64,000 bases of DNA, taken from the NCBI GenBank assembly GCA_963846505.1, contig CAWJWD010000007.1, positions 1 to 64,000 on the forward strand. The letters are read 5' to 3'. Origin of the DNA: JACVRW01 sp963846505 (lineage in GTDB: Bacteria; Actinomycetota; Thermoleophilia; Solirubrobacterales; Thermoleophilaceae). A program made the translations under genes and the position numbers. Of the stretch, positions 17,782 to 26,091 are shown piece by piece; the first letter of the stretch is position 1, and each line of letters starts with the position of its first letter. The notes beneath the pieces were generated by a model. That model saw only the letters and a program-made list of their open reading frames with translations, had not been told where the DNA came from and searched no databases.

Positions 17782-19328
17782 GCGTCCTCGGCGGCCTTGG
17801 TCGAGTCCGCCGCCTTGCGCGCCCTGCCCGCGCCCTTCTTGGCGGTCTTGCCGTTGCCGGAGCCCTTGGCCGGCTTGCCGTTGCGGTTCGCGTCGTCCTT
17901 GGCCGCCGTGCGCCGGCGCTCTTCGGCGGTCGCCTCGCGAGCGGCGCCGAGCAGCTCGTCGAGCGAGTCCTCGAGGAACTGTCCGAGCGCCTCCAGGTCG
18001 GGCATCGCGTCGTAGTCGCCCAGCAGCCCGAAGTCGATCTCGCCGTTGTAGCTCATGATCGCGATCGCGAGCGCATGGTTCTCGGGCAGGAACGCGATCG
18101 GCACGATCTCGAGCATCTCGCGCCCGAGCAGGTAGAGCGGAAACTGCGGTCCGGGCACGTTGGTCACGATCAGGTTGAACAGGCGCGTCGAGAAGTTCAG
18201 CCGCGAGGCCTGGGCCAGCAGCGTGGGCGGCGCGAAGTCGGACAGGCCTGCGATCACCTCGGCGCCGAGCGCCTGCTTGGAGTCCTTGAGCCCCGCCATC
18301 GAGTCACGCACGATCCGCAGCCGCTCGACCGGGTCGTCGACGTACACCGGCAGCGGCCCGCGCATCGCGGTGATGCGGTTGCCGAGCGTGCCGCGCTCGT
18401 CCATCGCTCGGATCGAGACCGGCACCAGCGCCCGCAGCTCGGTGCCCTCGGTGCGCAGGCCGCGGCTGCGCAGCCAACGTCCGAGCGCGCCTGCGACGAC
18501 GGCGAGCACGACGTCGTTGACCGTGCCGCCGAGGGCGTCCTTGATCGCCTTGAAGTCCGACAGGTGGCTGCGCGCCCAGCGCACGCGTCGGTGCGGCCCG
18601 ATCGGCACGTTGAGCGGCACGTGGGGGGCGGGGTTGAGCCCGGCCCAGGCGACCTCGCCGACGCCCTCGACCGCCTCGCGCGCCTGCTCGAGCGTATGGC
18701 TCGGTCGCTGCAGCGCGCCGGCGGCCTGGCGCGCGATTCCGAACGGCGTGCGCACGAGCGCCTTCACGCCCTCGGCCACCAGCTCGGCCTCGGAGGGCTC
18801 CGGCTGCGGCGTCCACGGCTCCTCGACCGGCGCCTGGGCGGGCACCGGCGTGAGGTCGAACAGCACCGTCGCGATGTCGACGCCCGAGACGCCGTCCACG
18901 AGCGCGTGATGGGTCTTCGAGATCAGCGCGAACTGGCCGTCCTCGAAGCCCTGCACGAGCCACAGCTCCCAGAGCGGCTTGGAGCGGTCGAGGCGCTGGG
19001 AGAAGATGCGCCCCAGCAGCTGGCGCAGCTCGACGTCCGTGCCCGGCTGCGGCAGCGCGGTGTGGCGCACGTGGTAGTCGATGTTGAAGGCGGGATCGTC
19101 GACCCAGAACGGGCGACCCATCTCCAGGCGCGGGATGGCGAGCTTCTGGCGGTAGCGCGGCACGAGGTGCAGGCGCGACTCGACGTGCTCGGCGAACTCG
19201 TCGCGGCTCGGCGCCGGACCCTCGAAGATCGCGAGCGCACCGATGTGCATGTGCGAGGCTCGCTTCTCCTGATGCAGGAACGACGCATCGACGGCACTGA
19301 GGCGATCCTTGTGTCCCTGCTGCGGCAC
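17778..19328 (-). CDS. Wax ester synthase/diacylglycerol acyltransferase (WS/DGAT)
   Basis: The 516-residue protein begins with LSAVDASFLHQE, has the catalytic HHALVDG motif with the two histidines near residues 140-141, and the late family block NLIVTNVPGPQFPLYLLG near 385. These enzymes join fatty acyl-CoA to fatty alcohol or diacylglycerol and make storage lipid at the membrane face. The last 55 residues are a lysine/alanine-rich tail not needed for the fold. The GTG at 19328 is preceded by TACGCT with a seven-base gap on the minus strand. Readings beyond it to 19706 would run through the divergent M28 gene and are not real. Confidence 0.9.
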   Translation of the reverse strand: MPQQGHKDRLSAVDASFLHQEKRASHMHIGALAIFEGPAPSRDEFAEHVESRLHLVPRYRQKLAIPRLEMGRPFWVDDPAFNIDYHVRHTALPQPGTDVELRQLLGRIFSQRLDRSKPLWELWLVQGFEDGQFALISKTHHALVDGVSGVDIATVLFDLTPVPAQAPVEEPWTPQPEPSEAELVAEGVKALVRTPFGIARQAAGALQRPSHTLEQAREAVEGVGEVAWAGLNPAPHVPLNVPIGPHRRVRWARSHLSDFKAIKDALGGTVNDVVLAVVAGALGRWLRSRGLRTEGTELRALVPVSIRAMDERGTLGNRITAMRGPLPVYVDDPVERLRIVRDSMAGLKDSKQALGAEVIAGLSDFAPPTLLAQASRLNFSTRLFNLIVTNVPGPQFPLYLLGREMLEIVPIAFLPENHALAIAIMSYNGEIDFGLLGDYDAMPDLEALGQFLEDSLDELLGAAREATAEERRRTAAKDDANRNGKPAKGSGNGKTAKKGAGRARKAADSTKAAEDA

Positions 19329-19377
19329 GGGATGGAGCGTACCCAGGTATGAGCGACCACGCCACAATCTCGGAGCG

Positions 19378-20268
19378 ATGAGACTTCTCGGCATCGTCTT
19401 GGCGATCCAGGTCGTGCTCGGCCTGACGCTGGTCGTGCTGGTGGCGACCGACAACGTTCCCTTCGTCGACGACGACGGCGACTCCCAGGCGGCCACGCCC
19501 CGTGCACGCGCGGACCGCTTCGATTCCGACGCCGCGTGGCAGCTGCTGCGCGAGCAGGTCGAGCTGGGGCCGCGCCCCGCGGGCTCGGCCGCCTCGCGCC
19601 AGCTCGCCGAGCGTCTGCGCGAATTGCTGCCCAACGGCCGCTTCCAGCGCGTGCCCGGCGGCCTGCGCAACGTGATCGGCGTCGTGCCCGGTCGCACGCG
19701 CGCCACGATCGTCGTCGGTGCCCACTACGACACCAAGGACCTGCCCGGCTTCGTCGGCGCCAACGACGGCGCGGGCGGCACGGCGGCCGTGGTGCAGCTG
19801 GCGCGCTCGATCGAGCCGCGCACGCTGCGCCATCGGCTGGTGTTCGTGCTCTTCGACGGCGAGGAGAGTCCCGGCGACGCCCCGAACGCTGCCTTCGAGC
19901 GACTTGGTCTGCGGGGCAGCAAGGTGGCCGCGCGCGGCCTCGACCACGCCCGGGCGATGATCCTGCTCGACTTCGTCGCGAACGAGCGCCTGCGCATCCC
20001 GCGCGAGGCGAACTCCGACCCACGGCTCTGGACGCGGCTGCGCGCTGCGGCGCGGCGCGTGGGCGCCGGCGCCGCCTTCCCGAACGCCGAGCAGGGCGCG
20101 ATCTCCGACGACCACGTGCCGTTCCTGCGCCGTGGGGTGCGCTCGATCGACCTGATCGACTTCGACTTCCCCTGCTGGCACCGCACCTGCGACGACCTCT
20201 CGGCCGTCTCCGAACGCAGCTTGGACGCTTCCGGCGAGACCGTCTACGAGTTGCTGCGCTCGTTCTGA
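19378..20268 (+). CDS. M28-family zinc peptidase, membrane anchored
   Basis: The 296-residue protein has one N-terminal membrane helix (LLGIVLAIQVVLGLTLVVLV), then an extracytoplasmic M28 domain: TIVVGAHYDTKD, GANDGAGGTAAVVQLAR with the bridging Asp, VFVLFDGEESPGD with the Glu-Glu pair, and SDDHVPFLRRGVRSIDLIDFDFPCWHRTCDD with the last zinc histidine. The arrangement resembles glutaminyl cyclase/aminopeptidase relatives. It probably trims peptides at the cell surface. The ATG at 19378 was chosen because it opens the signal-anchor; it faces the WS/DGAT gene across 49 bases. Confidence 0.9.
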   Translation: MRLLGIVLAIQVVLGLTLVVLVATDNVPFVDDDGDSQAATPRARADRFDSDAAWQLLREQVELGPRPAGSAASRQLAERLRELLPNGRFQRVPGGLRNVIGVVPGRTRATIVVGAHYDTKDLPGFVGANDGAGGTAAVVQLARSIEPRTLRHRLVFVLFDGEESPGDAPNAAFERLGLRGSKVAARGLDHARAMILLDFVANERLRIPREANSDPRLWTRLRAAARRVGAGAAFPNAEQGAISDDHVPFLRRGVRSIDLIDFDFPCWHRTCDDLSAVSERSLDASGETVYELLRSF

Positions 20269-20289
20269 GCCACGCTAGCCTTGGCGCCG

Positions 20290-21261
20290 ATGGCGAACGC
20301 ACCTGAGAGGCTCCTGCTGGCGGCGCCGCGTGGCTACTGCGCGGGCGTCGATCGTGCCGTGCAGACGGTCGAGCGCGCGCTCGAGCTCTACGGTCCGCCC
20401 GTCTACGTGCGCAAGGAGATCGTGCACAACAAGCACGTCGTCGAGGAGCTGACCGAGCGCGGGGCGATCTTCGTGGAAGAGGAGACAGAGGTTCCGGAGG
20501 GCCAGACCGTGATCTTCTCCGCCCACGGCGTCTCGCCGGCGGTGCACGCCAACGCGGCCGAGCGCCGGCTGAAGACGATCGACGCCACCTGCCCGCTGGT
20601 GACGAAGGTGCACGTCGAGGCCAAGAAGTTCGCCGCCGAGGGCTACACGATCGTGCTGATCGGCCACGAGGGCCACGAGGAGGTCGAGGGCACGATGGGC
20701 GAGGCGCCCGACAGCTTCGTGCTGATCGAGACCGAGGAGGACGTCGACACCCTCGAGCTGGCCGATCCGAATCGGGTCGCCTACCTCACGCAGACGACGC
20801 TCTCGGTCGACGAGACCGACCGGCTGATCAAGCGCCTGCGCGAGCGCTTCCCGAACGTCGTCGGGCCCAAGAGCGACGACATCTGCTACGCCACCACCAA
20901 CCGCCAGCTCGCGGTTCGTCAGATGGCGCGCGAGTGCGATCTGGTGCTGGTGATCGGCTCGCGCAACTCCTCGAACTCGAACCGCCTCGTCGAGGTCGCG
21001 CGCGACCACGGCGCGGACTCGTACCTGATCGACAACGAGACCGAGGTGCGCGAGGAGTGGCTGATCGGCAAGCGCGTCGTCGGCATCAGCTCGGGCGCCT
21101 CCGCGCCGGAGGAGCTCGTGCAGCGGCTGGTGGAGTTCTTCCGCGCTCGCGGCACCGACGAGGTCTCGGAGTTCGAGGTCGTCCAGGAGGACGTGCGCTT
21201 CATGCTCCCGCGCGAGATCCGCAAGGCGCTCGCCGAGCGGGCGCTGCCCACCGTCGGCTGA
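20290..21261 (+). CDS. ispH: 4-hydroxy-3-methylbut-2-enyl diphosphate reductase
   Basis: IspH makes IPP and DMAPP in the last step of the MEP isoprenoid pathway, using a [4Fe-4S] cluster. The 323-residue product shows all three cluster cysteines: GYCAGVDRAV near the N-terminus, DATCPLV near residue 100 and DDICYATTNRQ near 200. It also has the substrate-binding FSAHGV, SRNSSNSNRL and SSGASAPEELV. The length is normal. TAGCCT eight bases before the ATG suggests a leaderless transcript. An in-frame TTG three codons upstream is less likely. Confidence 0.97.
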   Translation: MANAPERLLLAAPRGYCAGVDRAVQTVERALELYGPPVYVRKEIVHNKHVVEELTERGAIFVEEETEVPEGQTVIFSAHGVSPAVHANAAERRLKTIDATCPLVTKVHVEAKKFAAEGYTIVLIGHEGHEEVEGTMGEAPDSFVLIETEEDVDTLELADPNRVAYLTQTTLSVDETDRLIKRLRERFPNVVGPKSDDICYATTNRQLAVRQMARECDLVLVIGSRNSSNSNRLVEVARDHGADSYLIDNETEVREEWLIGKRVVGISSGASAPEELVQRLVEFFRARGTDEVSEFEVVQEDVRFMLPREIRKALAERALPTVG

Positions 21262-21334
21262 GAGCGGCTGGCTAGGACGCAGGGAGCGACGCGTGCGCCA
21301 GCACGCGAGCGACCGAGGACACCGCCAGGCGCCC

Positions 21335-22126
21335 TCAGAGGGGCGGCAAGGGGGCGAACTGCACGCCGTGCAGCCGCAGGCCGGGCGCCTCGGCGGTGAT
21401 CGTGCCGTCGGTCTCGTACAGGCCCGGCTCGACGTCGGCGCCCGAGAGCACGGCGTAGGCGCCGCCGGCGGTGAAGCCGAAGCTGGCCGCCGCGCCGGCG
21501 TCGGCCGCCTCGATGAAGTCCTCGCCGTCGTGCCAGTCGCGCACCAGCTCGAGCCGTTCGCGGCCGGCAGGCAGCACGACGTCTGCCGTCTGCGGCGCCA
21601 GCAGCGCCCCCTCGGCGTCCTCGGGGCGTAGCGGCGCGAGCGGCTCGGGCGCCTCGAAGTCCTCGTCGAGCTCGGCCAGGCACTCGCAGATCGCCCGCTC
21701 GGCCGCGACGTAGTCGCCCTCGCCGTAGTGGATGTCGCGCAGCAGGCTGCGGCGGTCGAACAGGAAGCGCCCCGGCCAGCCGCGGTTGCCGTACACCCGC
21801 CAGAGCTCGAAGTCGTCGTCGAGCACGACCGGGAACGGGATCTCGAGCCGCTCCACCGCACGCGCGACGAGCTCCGGGTCCCGGCCGAAGGAGTACCCGG
21901 GGGAGTGGATTCCGACGACCTGCAGGCCGGCGTCCGCGTAGCGCTCGTGCCAGGCCTGGAGATAGGGCAGCGTGCGCAGCGAGTTGATGCGCGCGAAGTC
22001 CCAGAACTCGACCAGCACCGCGTGGCGGCCCAGCAGCCGGTCCATGCGCAGGTACGGAACGCCGAGCCAGGTCAGTTCGGCCGGGAACTCGGGCGCGGGG
22101 ATCTCCGCTGCTTCGGGGGGGCGCAC
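21335..22126 (-). CDS. Thioredoxin-fold protein lacking active-site cysteines (DipZ C-terminal-like)
   Basis: The 263-residue protein follows the TlpA/DipZ pattern: VLVEFWDFARINSLRTLPYLQAWHERYADAGLQVVGIHSPGYSFGRDP, then VYGNRGWPGRFLFDRRSLLRDIHYGEGDY. In related proteins the first block reads W-x-x-x-C-I-N-C-L-R; here the cysteines are replaced by Arg and Ser, so it cannot do thiol-disulfide exchange at that site. A C-terminal beta-rich domain of about 100 residues (FGFTAGGAYAVLSGADVEPGLYETDG) resembles the carbohydrate-binding-like domain of DipZ. There is no signal peptide. The role is unknown, perhaps binding or chaperone like. Confidence 0.8.
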   Translation of the reverse strand: MRPPEAAEIPAPEFPAELTWLGVPYLRMDRLLGRHAVLVEFWDFARINSLRTLPYLQAWHERYADAGLQVVGIHSPGYSFGRDPELVARAVERLEIPFPVVLDDDFELWRVYGNRGWPGRFLFDRRSLLRDIHYGEGDYVAAERAICECLAELDEDFEAPEPLAPLRPEDAEGALLAPQTADVVLPAGRERLELVRDWHDGEDFIEAADAGAAASFGFTAGGAYAVLSGADVEPGLYETDGTITAEAPGLRLHGVQFAPLPPL

Positions 22127-22209
22127 GGCGGCGAAGCATGCCGGACTCGCGCACGAGGCGCTGCCTGCACGGATCCGGTTACCGCATCGATCCGGCGGGG
22201 AACGTGTTA

Positions 22210-22270
22210 TAGGGTGGATTCGCCCCCTCCGGGGGGCGATTTACCCCTGGTACCCCAGTTCTTCAGGAGG
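22210..22270 (+). promoter_or_regulatory. Promoter, leader hairpin and strong ribosome site of the secreted-protein gene
   Basis: TAGGGT at 22210-22215 is a TANNNT -10 candidate. A hairpin with C-rich and G-rich arms (22220-22239) follows in the leader. AGGAGG at 22265-22270 is four bases before the ATG at 22275. Unlike many neighbours this gene clearly has a leader and a canonical ribosome site. Confidence 0.5.
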
Positions 22271-22274
22271 ATGA

Positions 22275-23093
22275 ATGCGCAAGCTCTCGATCGTCGCCAT
22301 CGCGGCGATTGCCGTGCTGGCCTTCGGTGGCGTCGCCTATGCGGCGAACCTCTATGGCCTGCCAATCGCATCGACCGCGCCCAAGGGCGTCGGCAGTCCG
22401 TCGAAGCCGTTCCCGACGGGCGTGAAGTTCGGATACACGGTCAAGGACGAGAACGGCCCGCGCGGCGCGCCCGTCGAGGGCTACAAGATCGCGTTCCAGG
22501 GCCTGACCACCAAGTACGCGAAGAACTTCCCGAAGTGCAAGTTCAGTGACGCGGCGCCCGATGCTCCGCTGTCCACGATCGACGCCAAGTGCAAGAAGGC
22601 CAAGGTCGGGACCGGTCGCATCGAGAGCCTCGTGACGACGGATGCCGCCGCGGGCGATCCCAACAGCGTCGGCTTCTACTGCAACCTGCAGTTGACCCTC
22701 TACAACCTCGGCTACGGGATGGCGATCCGCCTCGACGCGGACAACACCACCCAGCCGACCAGTCAGACGGGTCCGATCGGCTGCATCGTCCCGACGCACC
22801 GTGCGATCGAGGCGAAGTTCAAGAACGTGAAGATCGGCGGCGTGGCCAGCAGCTCGCTGAACTTCACCGTGCCGCTCGACCTGCGTCACAACTCGGGCCT
22901 TTCGATCACGGTCGCCAACATCGAGTCGACGATCAAGAAGAAGACCACGAAGGTCAAGATCAAGGGCAAGCAGCGCTCCGTCGGCGTGTACTCGTCGATC
23001 GGCTGCGGCAAGGGCAAGAAGCGCGAGATCCGCGTGACGTTCACGGACGAGAACGGCGTGTCGTCCAACGAGTCCAAGAAGGTGGGCTGCTAG
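22275..23093 (+). CDS. Secreted protein of unknown function
   Basis: The 272-residue product has a clear Sec signal peptide (MRKLSIVAIAAIAVLAFGGVAYA). The mature part is beta-rich and lysine rich, with cysteines near positions 98, 113 and 140 and a final Cys-stop; the segment TIKKKTTKVKIKGKQRSVGVYSSIGCGKGKKREIRVTF near the end looks like paired beta strands. I do not recognise the family; similar exported proteins seem common in Thermoleophilia-type genomes. It is a single-gene unit with its own promoter and a hairpin terminator. Confidence 0.85.
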   Translation: MRKLSIVAIAAIAVLAFGGVAYAANLYGLPIASTAPKGVGSPSKPFPTGVKFGYTVKDENGPRGAPVEGYKIAFQGLTTKYAKNFPKCKFSDAAPDAPLSTIDAKCKKAKVGTGRIESLVTTDAAAGDPNSVGFYCNLQLTLYNLGYGMAIRLDADNTTQPTSQTGPIGCIVPTHRAIEAKFKNVKIGGVASSSLNFTVPLDLRHNSGLSITVANIESTIKKKTTKVKIKGKQRSVGVYSSIGCGKGKKREIRVTFTDENGVSSNESKKVGC

Positions 23094-23134
23094 TCGCTGG
23101 AACGCGACGCAGCGCAGTACGCACCTGTGACGTA

Positions 23135-23162
23135 GACGGGGCGGCCTACGGGCCGCCCCGTC
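23135..23162 (+). terminator. Hairpin terminator after the secreted protein
   Basis: GACGGGGCGGCC and GGCCGCCCCGTC arms lie 42 bases after the stop, around a four-base loop. No T-run follows. It lies between converging genes and can serve both directions. Confidence 0.7.
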
Positions 23163-23202
23163 GCGTTCTCGGCCGCGCCGTCGAGGAGCAGCTAGACCGT
23201 CG

Positions 23203-24213
23203 CTACTCGCACTCGGGGATCTCGTAGCCGTCAGCGCAGACCGTGGCGTCTCGATACCGAGACCGCAGTCGCTCGTGGTAGGCGCTCACGATCTCCTTGC
23301 CCCGTCTGAACTGCAGGTCCTGCTCGACGTTCGACCTGGCGCCTTCCAGGGTGGCCTGCATCCTCGGCACAGCTGCTCCCACGCGGAAGACGTACCACCC
23401 GCGCGGGTCCTTGACCATGCCGGCGTCGCCCTTGCCCAGCGTCAGGGCCAAGCGGTGCAGCGCCGCTCTTCCAGTGGCGGAGCTGTCCTGGAGGTTGCCG
23501 TCGTAGGGTCTGGTGACCCCGGCCTTGCCGAAATCCCTCATCAGCTCGGCGGAGGTCGGTCCTCGCCGGAACTCGGTCACCAGGCGGCGAGCCAGCGCCC
23601 GCGTCGGAGCGACGAGAGCATCGACGTAGCGTCGCGCGTCCCACACGTAGCGCTCCTCGTGGGCCTCGAAGAAGCGTGCGATCTCGTCCTGCGAGAACGT
23701 CGCGGGCTTCGAGAGGGCTCGCTGAAGGAGCAGCAGCCGCAGGCTCTGGGCTTCGGCTACGTCTTCGACGTCCGCCGGCTTGGCCCCCGTCCGCAGGCCG
23801 GCGCGGGTCAGGGGCAGTCGTAGCGCGTCCGGGACCTGAATTCTTCGTCGCCCGGCCTCGAGGGCATACCAGCGCCCTCGGATCAGAAGTCGTAGCGCGG
23901 CGGCACGTGCTCGACCTCGTTGCGCTGCGCAGCGTCGCTTGGCCTCCTGCCGGGAGAGCGCTCGGCTCTTAGCATCCTCGATCGAGGTGGCGGCGCATGC
24001 ATCGAAGTCGTCGGGCGGCCGGTATGTCGGCGCCTTCGATGCGGAGCGGGAGAGAGCCTCGCGTCCCACCACGGCATGGGCCAGCGCCGAAGCGGTGATC
24101 GCGTGACCGTCCACTTTCGCCACCACGCCGGAGGGCAGATCCTCGTCGCCGCACCCCATGAGGGCGCTGGCTCCACCAAGCCAAAGCGCGCCGATCACCA
24201 CCGCTTTCCTCAT
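23203..24213 (-). CDS. SurA/PrsA-like peptidyl-prolyl isomerase lipoprotein
   Basis: The 336-residue protein has a lipoprotein signal (IGALWLGGASALMGC) and a SurA_N-like helical part (VVAKVDGHAITASALAHAVVG). A parvulin-type domain spans about 190-300, with DEIARFFEAHEERYVW, DFGKAGVTRPYDGNLQDSS and KDPRGWYVFRVGAAVPRM. Such proteins help exported proteins fold outside the membrane. Arginine codons include more CGA and CGG than the neighbours, a mild bias. The ATG at 24213 starts the signal peptide directly. It converges with the secreted-protein gene. Confidence 0.85.
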   Translation of the reverse strand: MRKAVVIGALWLGGASALMGCGDEDLPSGVVAKVDGHAITASALAHAVVGREALSRSASKAPTYRPPDDFDACAATSIEDAKSRALSRQEAKRRCAAQRGRARAAALRLLIRGRWYALEAGRRRIQVPDALRLPLTRAGLRTGAKPADVEDVAEAQSLRLLLLQRALSKPATFSQDEIARFFEAHEERYVWDARRYVDALVAPTRALARRLVTEFRRGPTSAELMRDFGKAGVTRPYDGNLQDSSATGRAALHRLALTLGKGDAGMVKDPRGWYVFRVGAAVPRMQATLEGARSNVEQDLQFRRGKEIVSAYHERLRSRYRDATVCADGYEIPECE

Positions 24214-24323
24214 TCAGAGCAATAGCCTAAGTCGGAGATCTAAGTTTTCTTAAACTGCTGCGGAAACGCCGATGACCTGGCTCCGCCCCAGGAGTCGGGA
24301 GCGCGATCCCCGGGTGCGATGAA

Positions 24324-25016
24324 TCAGGAGGCCAGCGCGGCGAGCACGTGGGGCGAGACCCAGATCTCGACCGCCGCGCTGGCGAGCAGGACGGGCACCG
24401 CGATCGCGACGGTGACGGCCGTGGCCGCGAGCAGGTCCTGCCAGTCGTCGTGGCGGCTGGCGATCATCCAGGCCGCCAGCGGCAGGAACAACACCGTCAG
24501 CTCGGGGATCGCGTGCGGCGCGAGCCCGATCAGCAGCAACCCGGGGGAGATGCCGAGCTGGGCCGCGATCGCGGAGGCGCCGCCACCGATCACGTACGCC
24601 TGGGTGCAGAGCGAGAAGCCGGTCGCGCAGACGACGAACGCGATCGCGAACGGGCCCGCCTGCTCGTGCACCCAGCGCGAGACGCCCGTGCGCTTGGACG
24701 CCGACAGCGGCAGCGAGCTGCCGGCCATGAAGCCGGCGACGCAGGCGAGCGCGTGCAGCGCCAGCACGAGGCCGTTGCGCAGCAGCACGTGCAGGTAGTC
24801 GGCGAACGTCGCGGGCGCGTTGATGCCGGGGAGCAGGTAGACGGTCGTGTCCGGCGTCGTCAGCTCGGCGACCACCCAGATCGCGGCCAGCAGCCCGGCG
24901 ACGATCTGCAGGCTCAGCCGCAGCCATGGCAGCAGCACCGAGGCCGGGTCGCGGTTCCAGCGCGCGAGCGCCCGCCGCGTGTCGGCCATGCCCTGCACGA
25001 GCACGAGGTCGTTCAC
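24324..25016 (-). CDS. SpoIIM-family integral membrane protein
   Basis: The 230-residue protein has about five to six membrane helices (LRLSLQIVAGLLAAIWVVAEL, VLLRNGLVLALHALACVAGFM, and others) and the family motif GLAPHAIPELTVLFLPLAAWM. SpoIIM proteins support forespore engulfment in Bacillus, but distant members are common in non-sporulating actinobacteria as envelope proteins. The GTG at 25016 was chosen because GGGAGG stands at the right distance upstream; in-frame codons further out to 25052 lack such a site. Confidence 0.75.
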   Translation of the reverse strand: MNDLVLVQGMADTRRALARWNRDPASVLLPWLRLSLQIVAGLLAAIWVVAELTTPDTTVYLLPGINAPATFADYLHVLLRNGLVLALHALACVAGFMAGSSLPLSASKRTGVSRWVHEQAGPFAIAFVVCATGFSLCTQAYVIGGGASAIAAQLGISPGLLLIGLAPHAIPELTVLFLPLAAWMIASRHDDWQDLLAATAVTVAIAVPVLLASAAVEIWVSPHVLAALAS

Positions 25017-25082
25017 GCTCACCTCCCGAAAGATCGGCAGCGACAGTCGCAACGTTGAGCCGGCGCCCTAGGCTGCTCGCCC

Positions 25083-25286
25083 ATGGCTACCTGGGAGTAC
25101 ACGACCACGACCATCACCCACGGCTTCTTGGGCAGGAAGGAAGAGGAGCTCGATCGGGGAGAGTTCGAGGCTTCGCTGGCCGCGCTCGGCGCCGACGGCT
25201 GGGAGCTCGCCACCGTCTTCCTCGACGTCAACCTGCACCGCGAGAAGGACGGCCACCTGCTCGTCTTCAAGCGCCGCGTCGAGTAG
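25083..25286 (+). CDS. DUF4177-family small protein
   Basis: The 67-residue protein (MATWEYTTTTITHGFLGRKEEELDRG... then LAALGADGWELATVFLDV... LLVFKRRVE) matches DUF4177: a strand with aromatic residues, a central GxDGWELxxV motif and a final strand ending FKR. Function is unknown. TAGGCT at 25069-25074 stands eight bases before the ATG, so it is probably leaderless. Confidence 0.85.
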   Translation: MATWEYTTTTITHGFLGRKEEELDRGEFEASLAALGADGWELATVFLDVNLHREKDGHLLVFKRRVE

Positions 25287-25328
25287 ACCCGGCTCGGCGC
25301 AGCGCGCCGAGCCGGGCCTGGAGCTGGC

Positions 25329-25991
25329 CTATCTGACGAAGTTGCGCACCTGTCCGTAGACGGTCGCGTCCTCGTGCAGGTCGGAGTGGGACAGGCAAGC
25401 CGTCTGCGTGTTGGTCGCGCCGGAGAGCGGCACGCTCGAGTCCGGGTTGATGGTGTTGTCGCAGGCCGACCACCAGGTGCTGTAGTTGGGCGTGCCCGGC
25501 GTCTCGTCGGTGGCGTTGAGCGCGGTCAGGAAGGCCGAGCCCGGCTGCATCTCTCTGCAGGAGGTATGGCCGAGGAAGATCGCGCAGAGCGTCGCCGTGT
25601 CGGTGCCGTGGTTGGGCCCGCCGAGGGAGACGAAGTCGTCGACGTTGGCCGCGCCGCCGAGGTTCTTCGTGTAGTAGCGGGTCGAGAGGCCGCCCATCGA
25701 GTGGCTGATCAGGTCGACCTTGGCCGCGCCGGTCGCTCTTCTGACGGCGTCGACTCTCGTCTGCAGCTCTCTCGCGGTCGTGGCGTTGGACTGTCTGGTG
25801 TTGTAGGACCAGTTGTTGAGCTCGGCTGCGGTGTAGCCGTCGGCTCTGAATCTGGCGATGAACGTGTTCCACGTGGATCCGCTGGAGTTCCAGCCGTGGA
25901 CGAAGATGATCGGGTCGGCGGCATTCGCGAGCGATGCCGGGACGAGCATGATCGCAGCGGTCAGTGCCGCCGTCATGAGCTTGGTGCGCAC
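25329..25991 (-). CDS. Secreted triacylglycerol lipase/esterase (EstA/lipase class 2-like), AGA-rich
   Basis: The 220-residue protein has a signal peptide ending ASLANA, then DPIIFVHGWNSSGSTW with the oxyanion loop. The serine elbow is SHSMGG, the catalytic acid is probably in SLGGPNHGTD or later, and the late histidine is in SHSDLHEDATVYGQV. It hydrolyses lipid esters outside the cell. GGAGGAG just before the GTG at 25991 fixes the start. Oddly, nine of twelve arginines are AGA, a codon hardly used elsewhere here, a trait shared with the secreted protein at 46230. This could mean recent transfer or deliberate codon control. Confidence 0.9.
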   Translation of the reverse strand: MRTKLMTAALTAAIMLVPASLANAADPIIFVHGWNSSGSTWNTFIARFRADGYTAAELNNWSYNTRQSNATTARELQTRVDAVRRATGAAKVDLISHSMGGLSTRYYTKNLGGAANVDDFVSLGGPNHGTDTATLCAIFLGHTSCREMQPGSAFLTALNATDETPGTPNYSTWWSACDNTINPDSSVPLSGATNTQTACLSHSDLHEDATVYGQVRNFVR

Positions 25992-26091
25992 GTCTCCTCC
26001 TCGATTGAGGCGGTGCGTACGCCTTCCCTCGTCCGCACACACCGCAGTGTGTGCGAGCGAAGTTTAGCTCTAGAAAAACTTAGCGGTCAAG

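Noticed and set aside
17778..19706. Long minus-strand reading extending the WS/DGAT protein upstream by 126 residues
   Set aside because: The extra part runs antisense through the M28 peptidase gene and lacks family similarity; the GTG at 19328 begins right at the conserved N-terminus.
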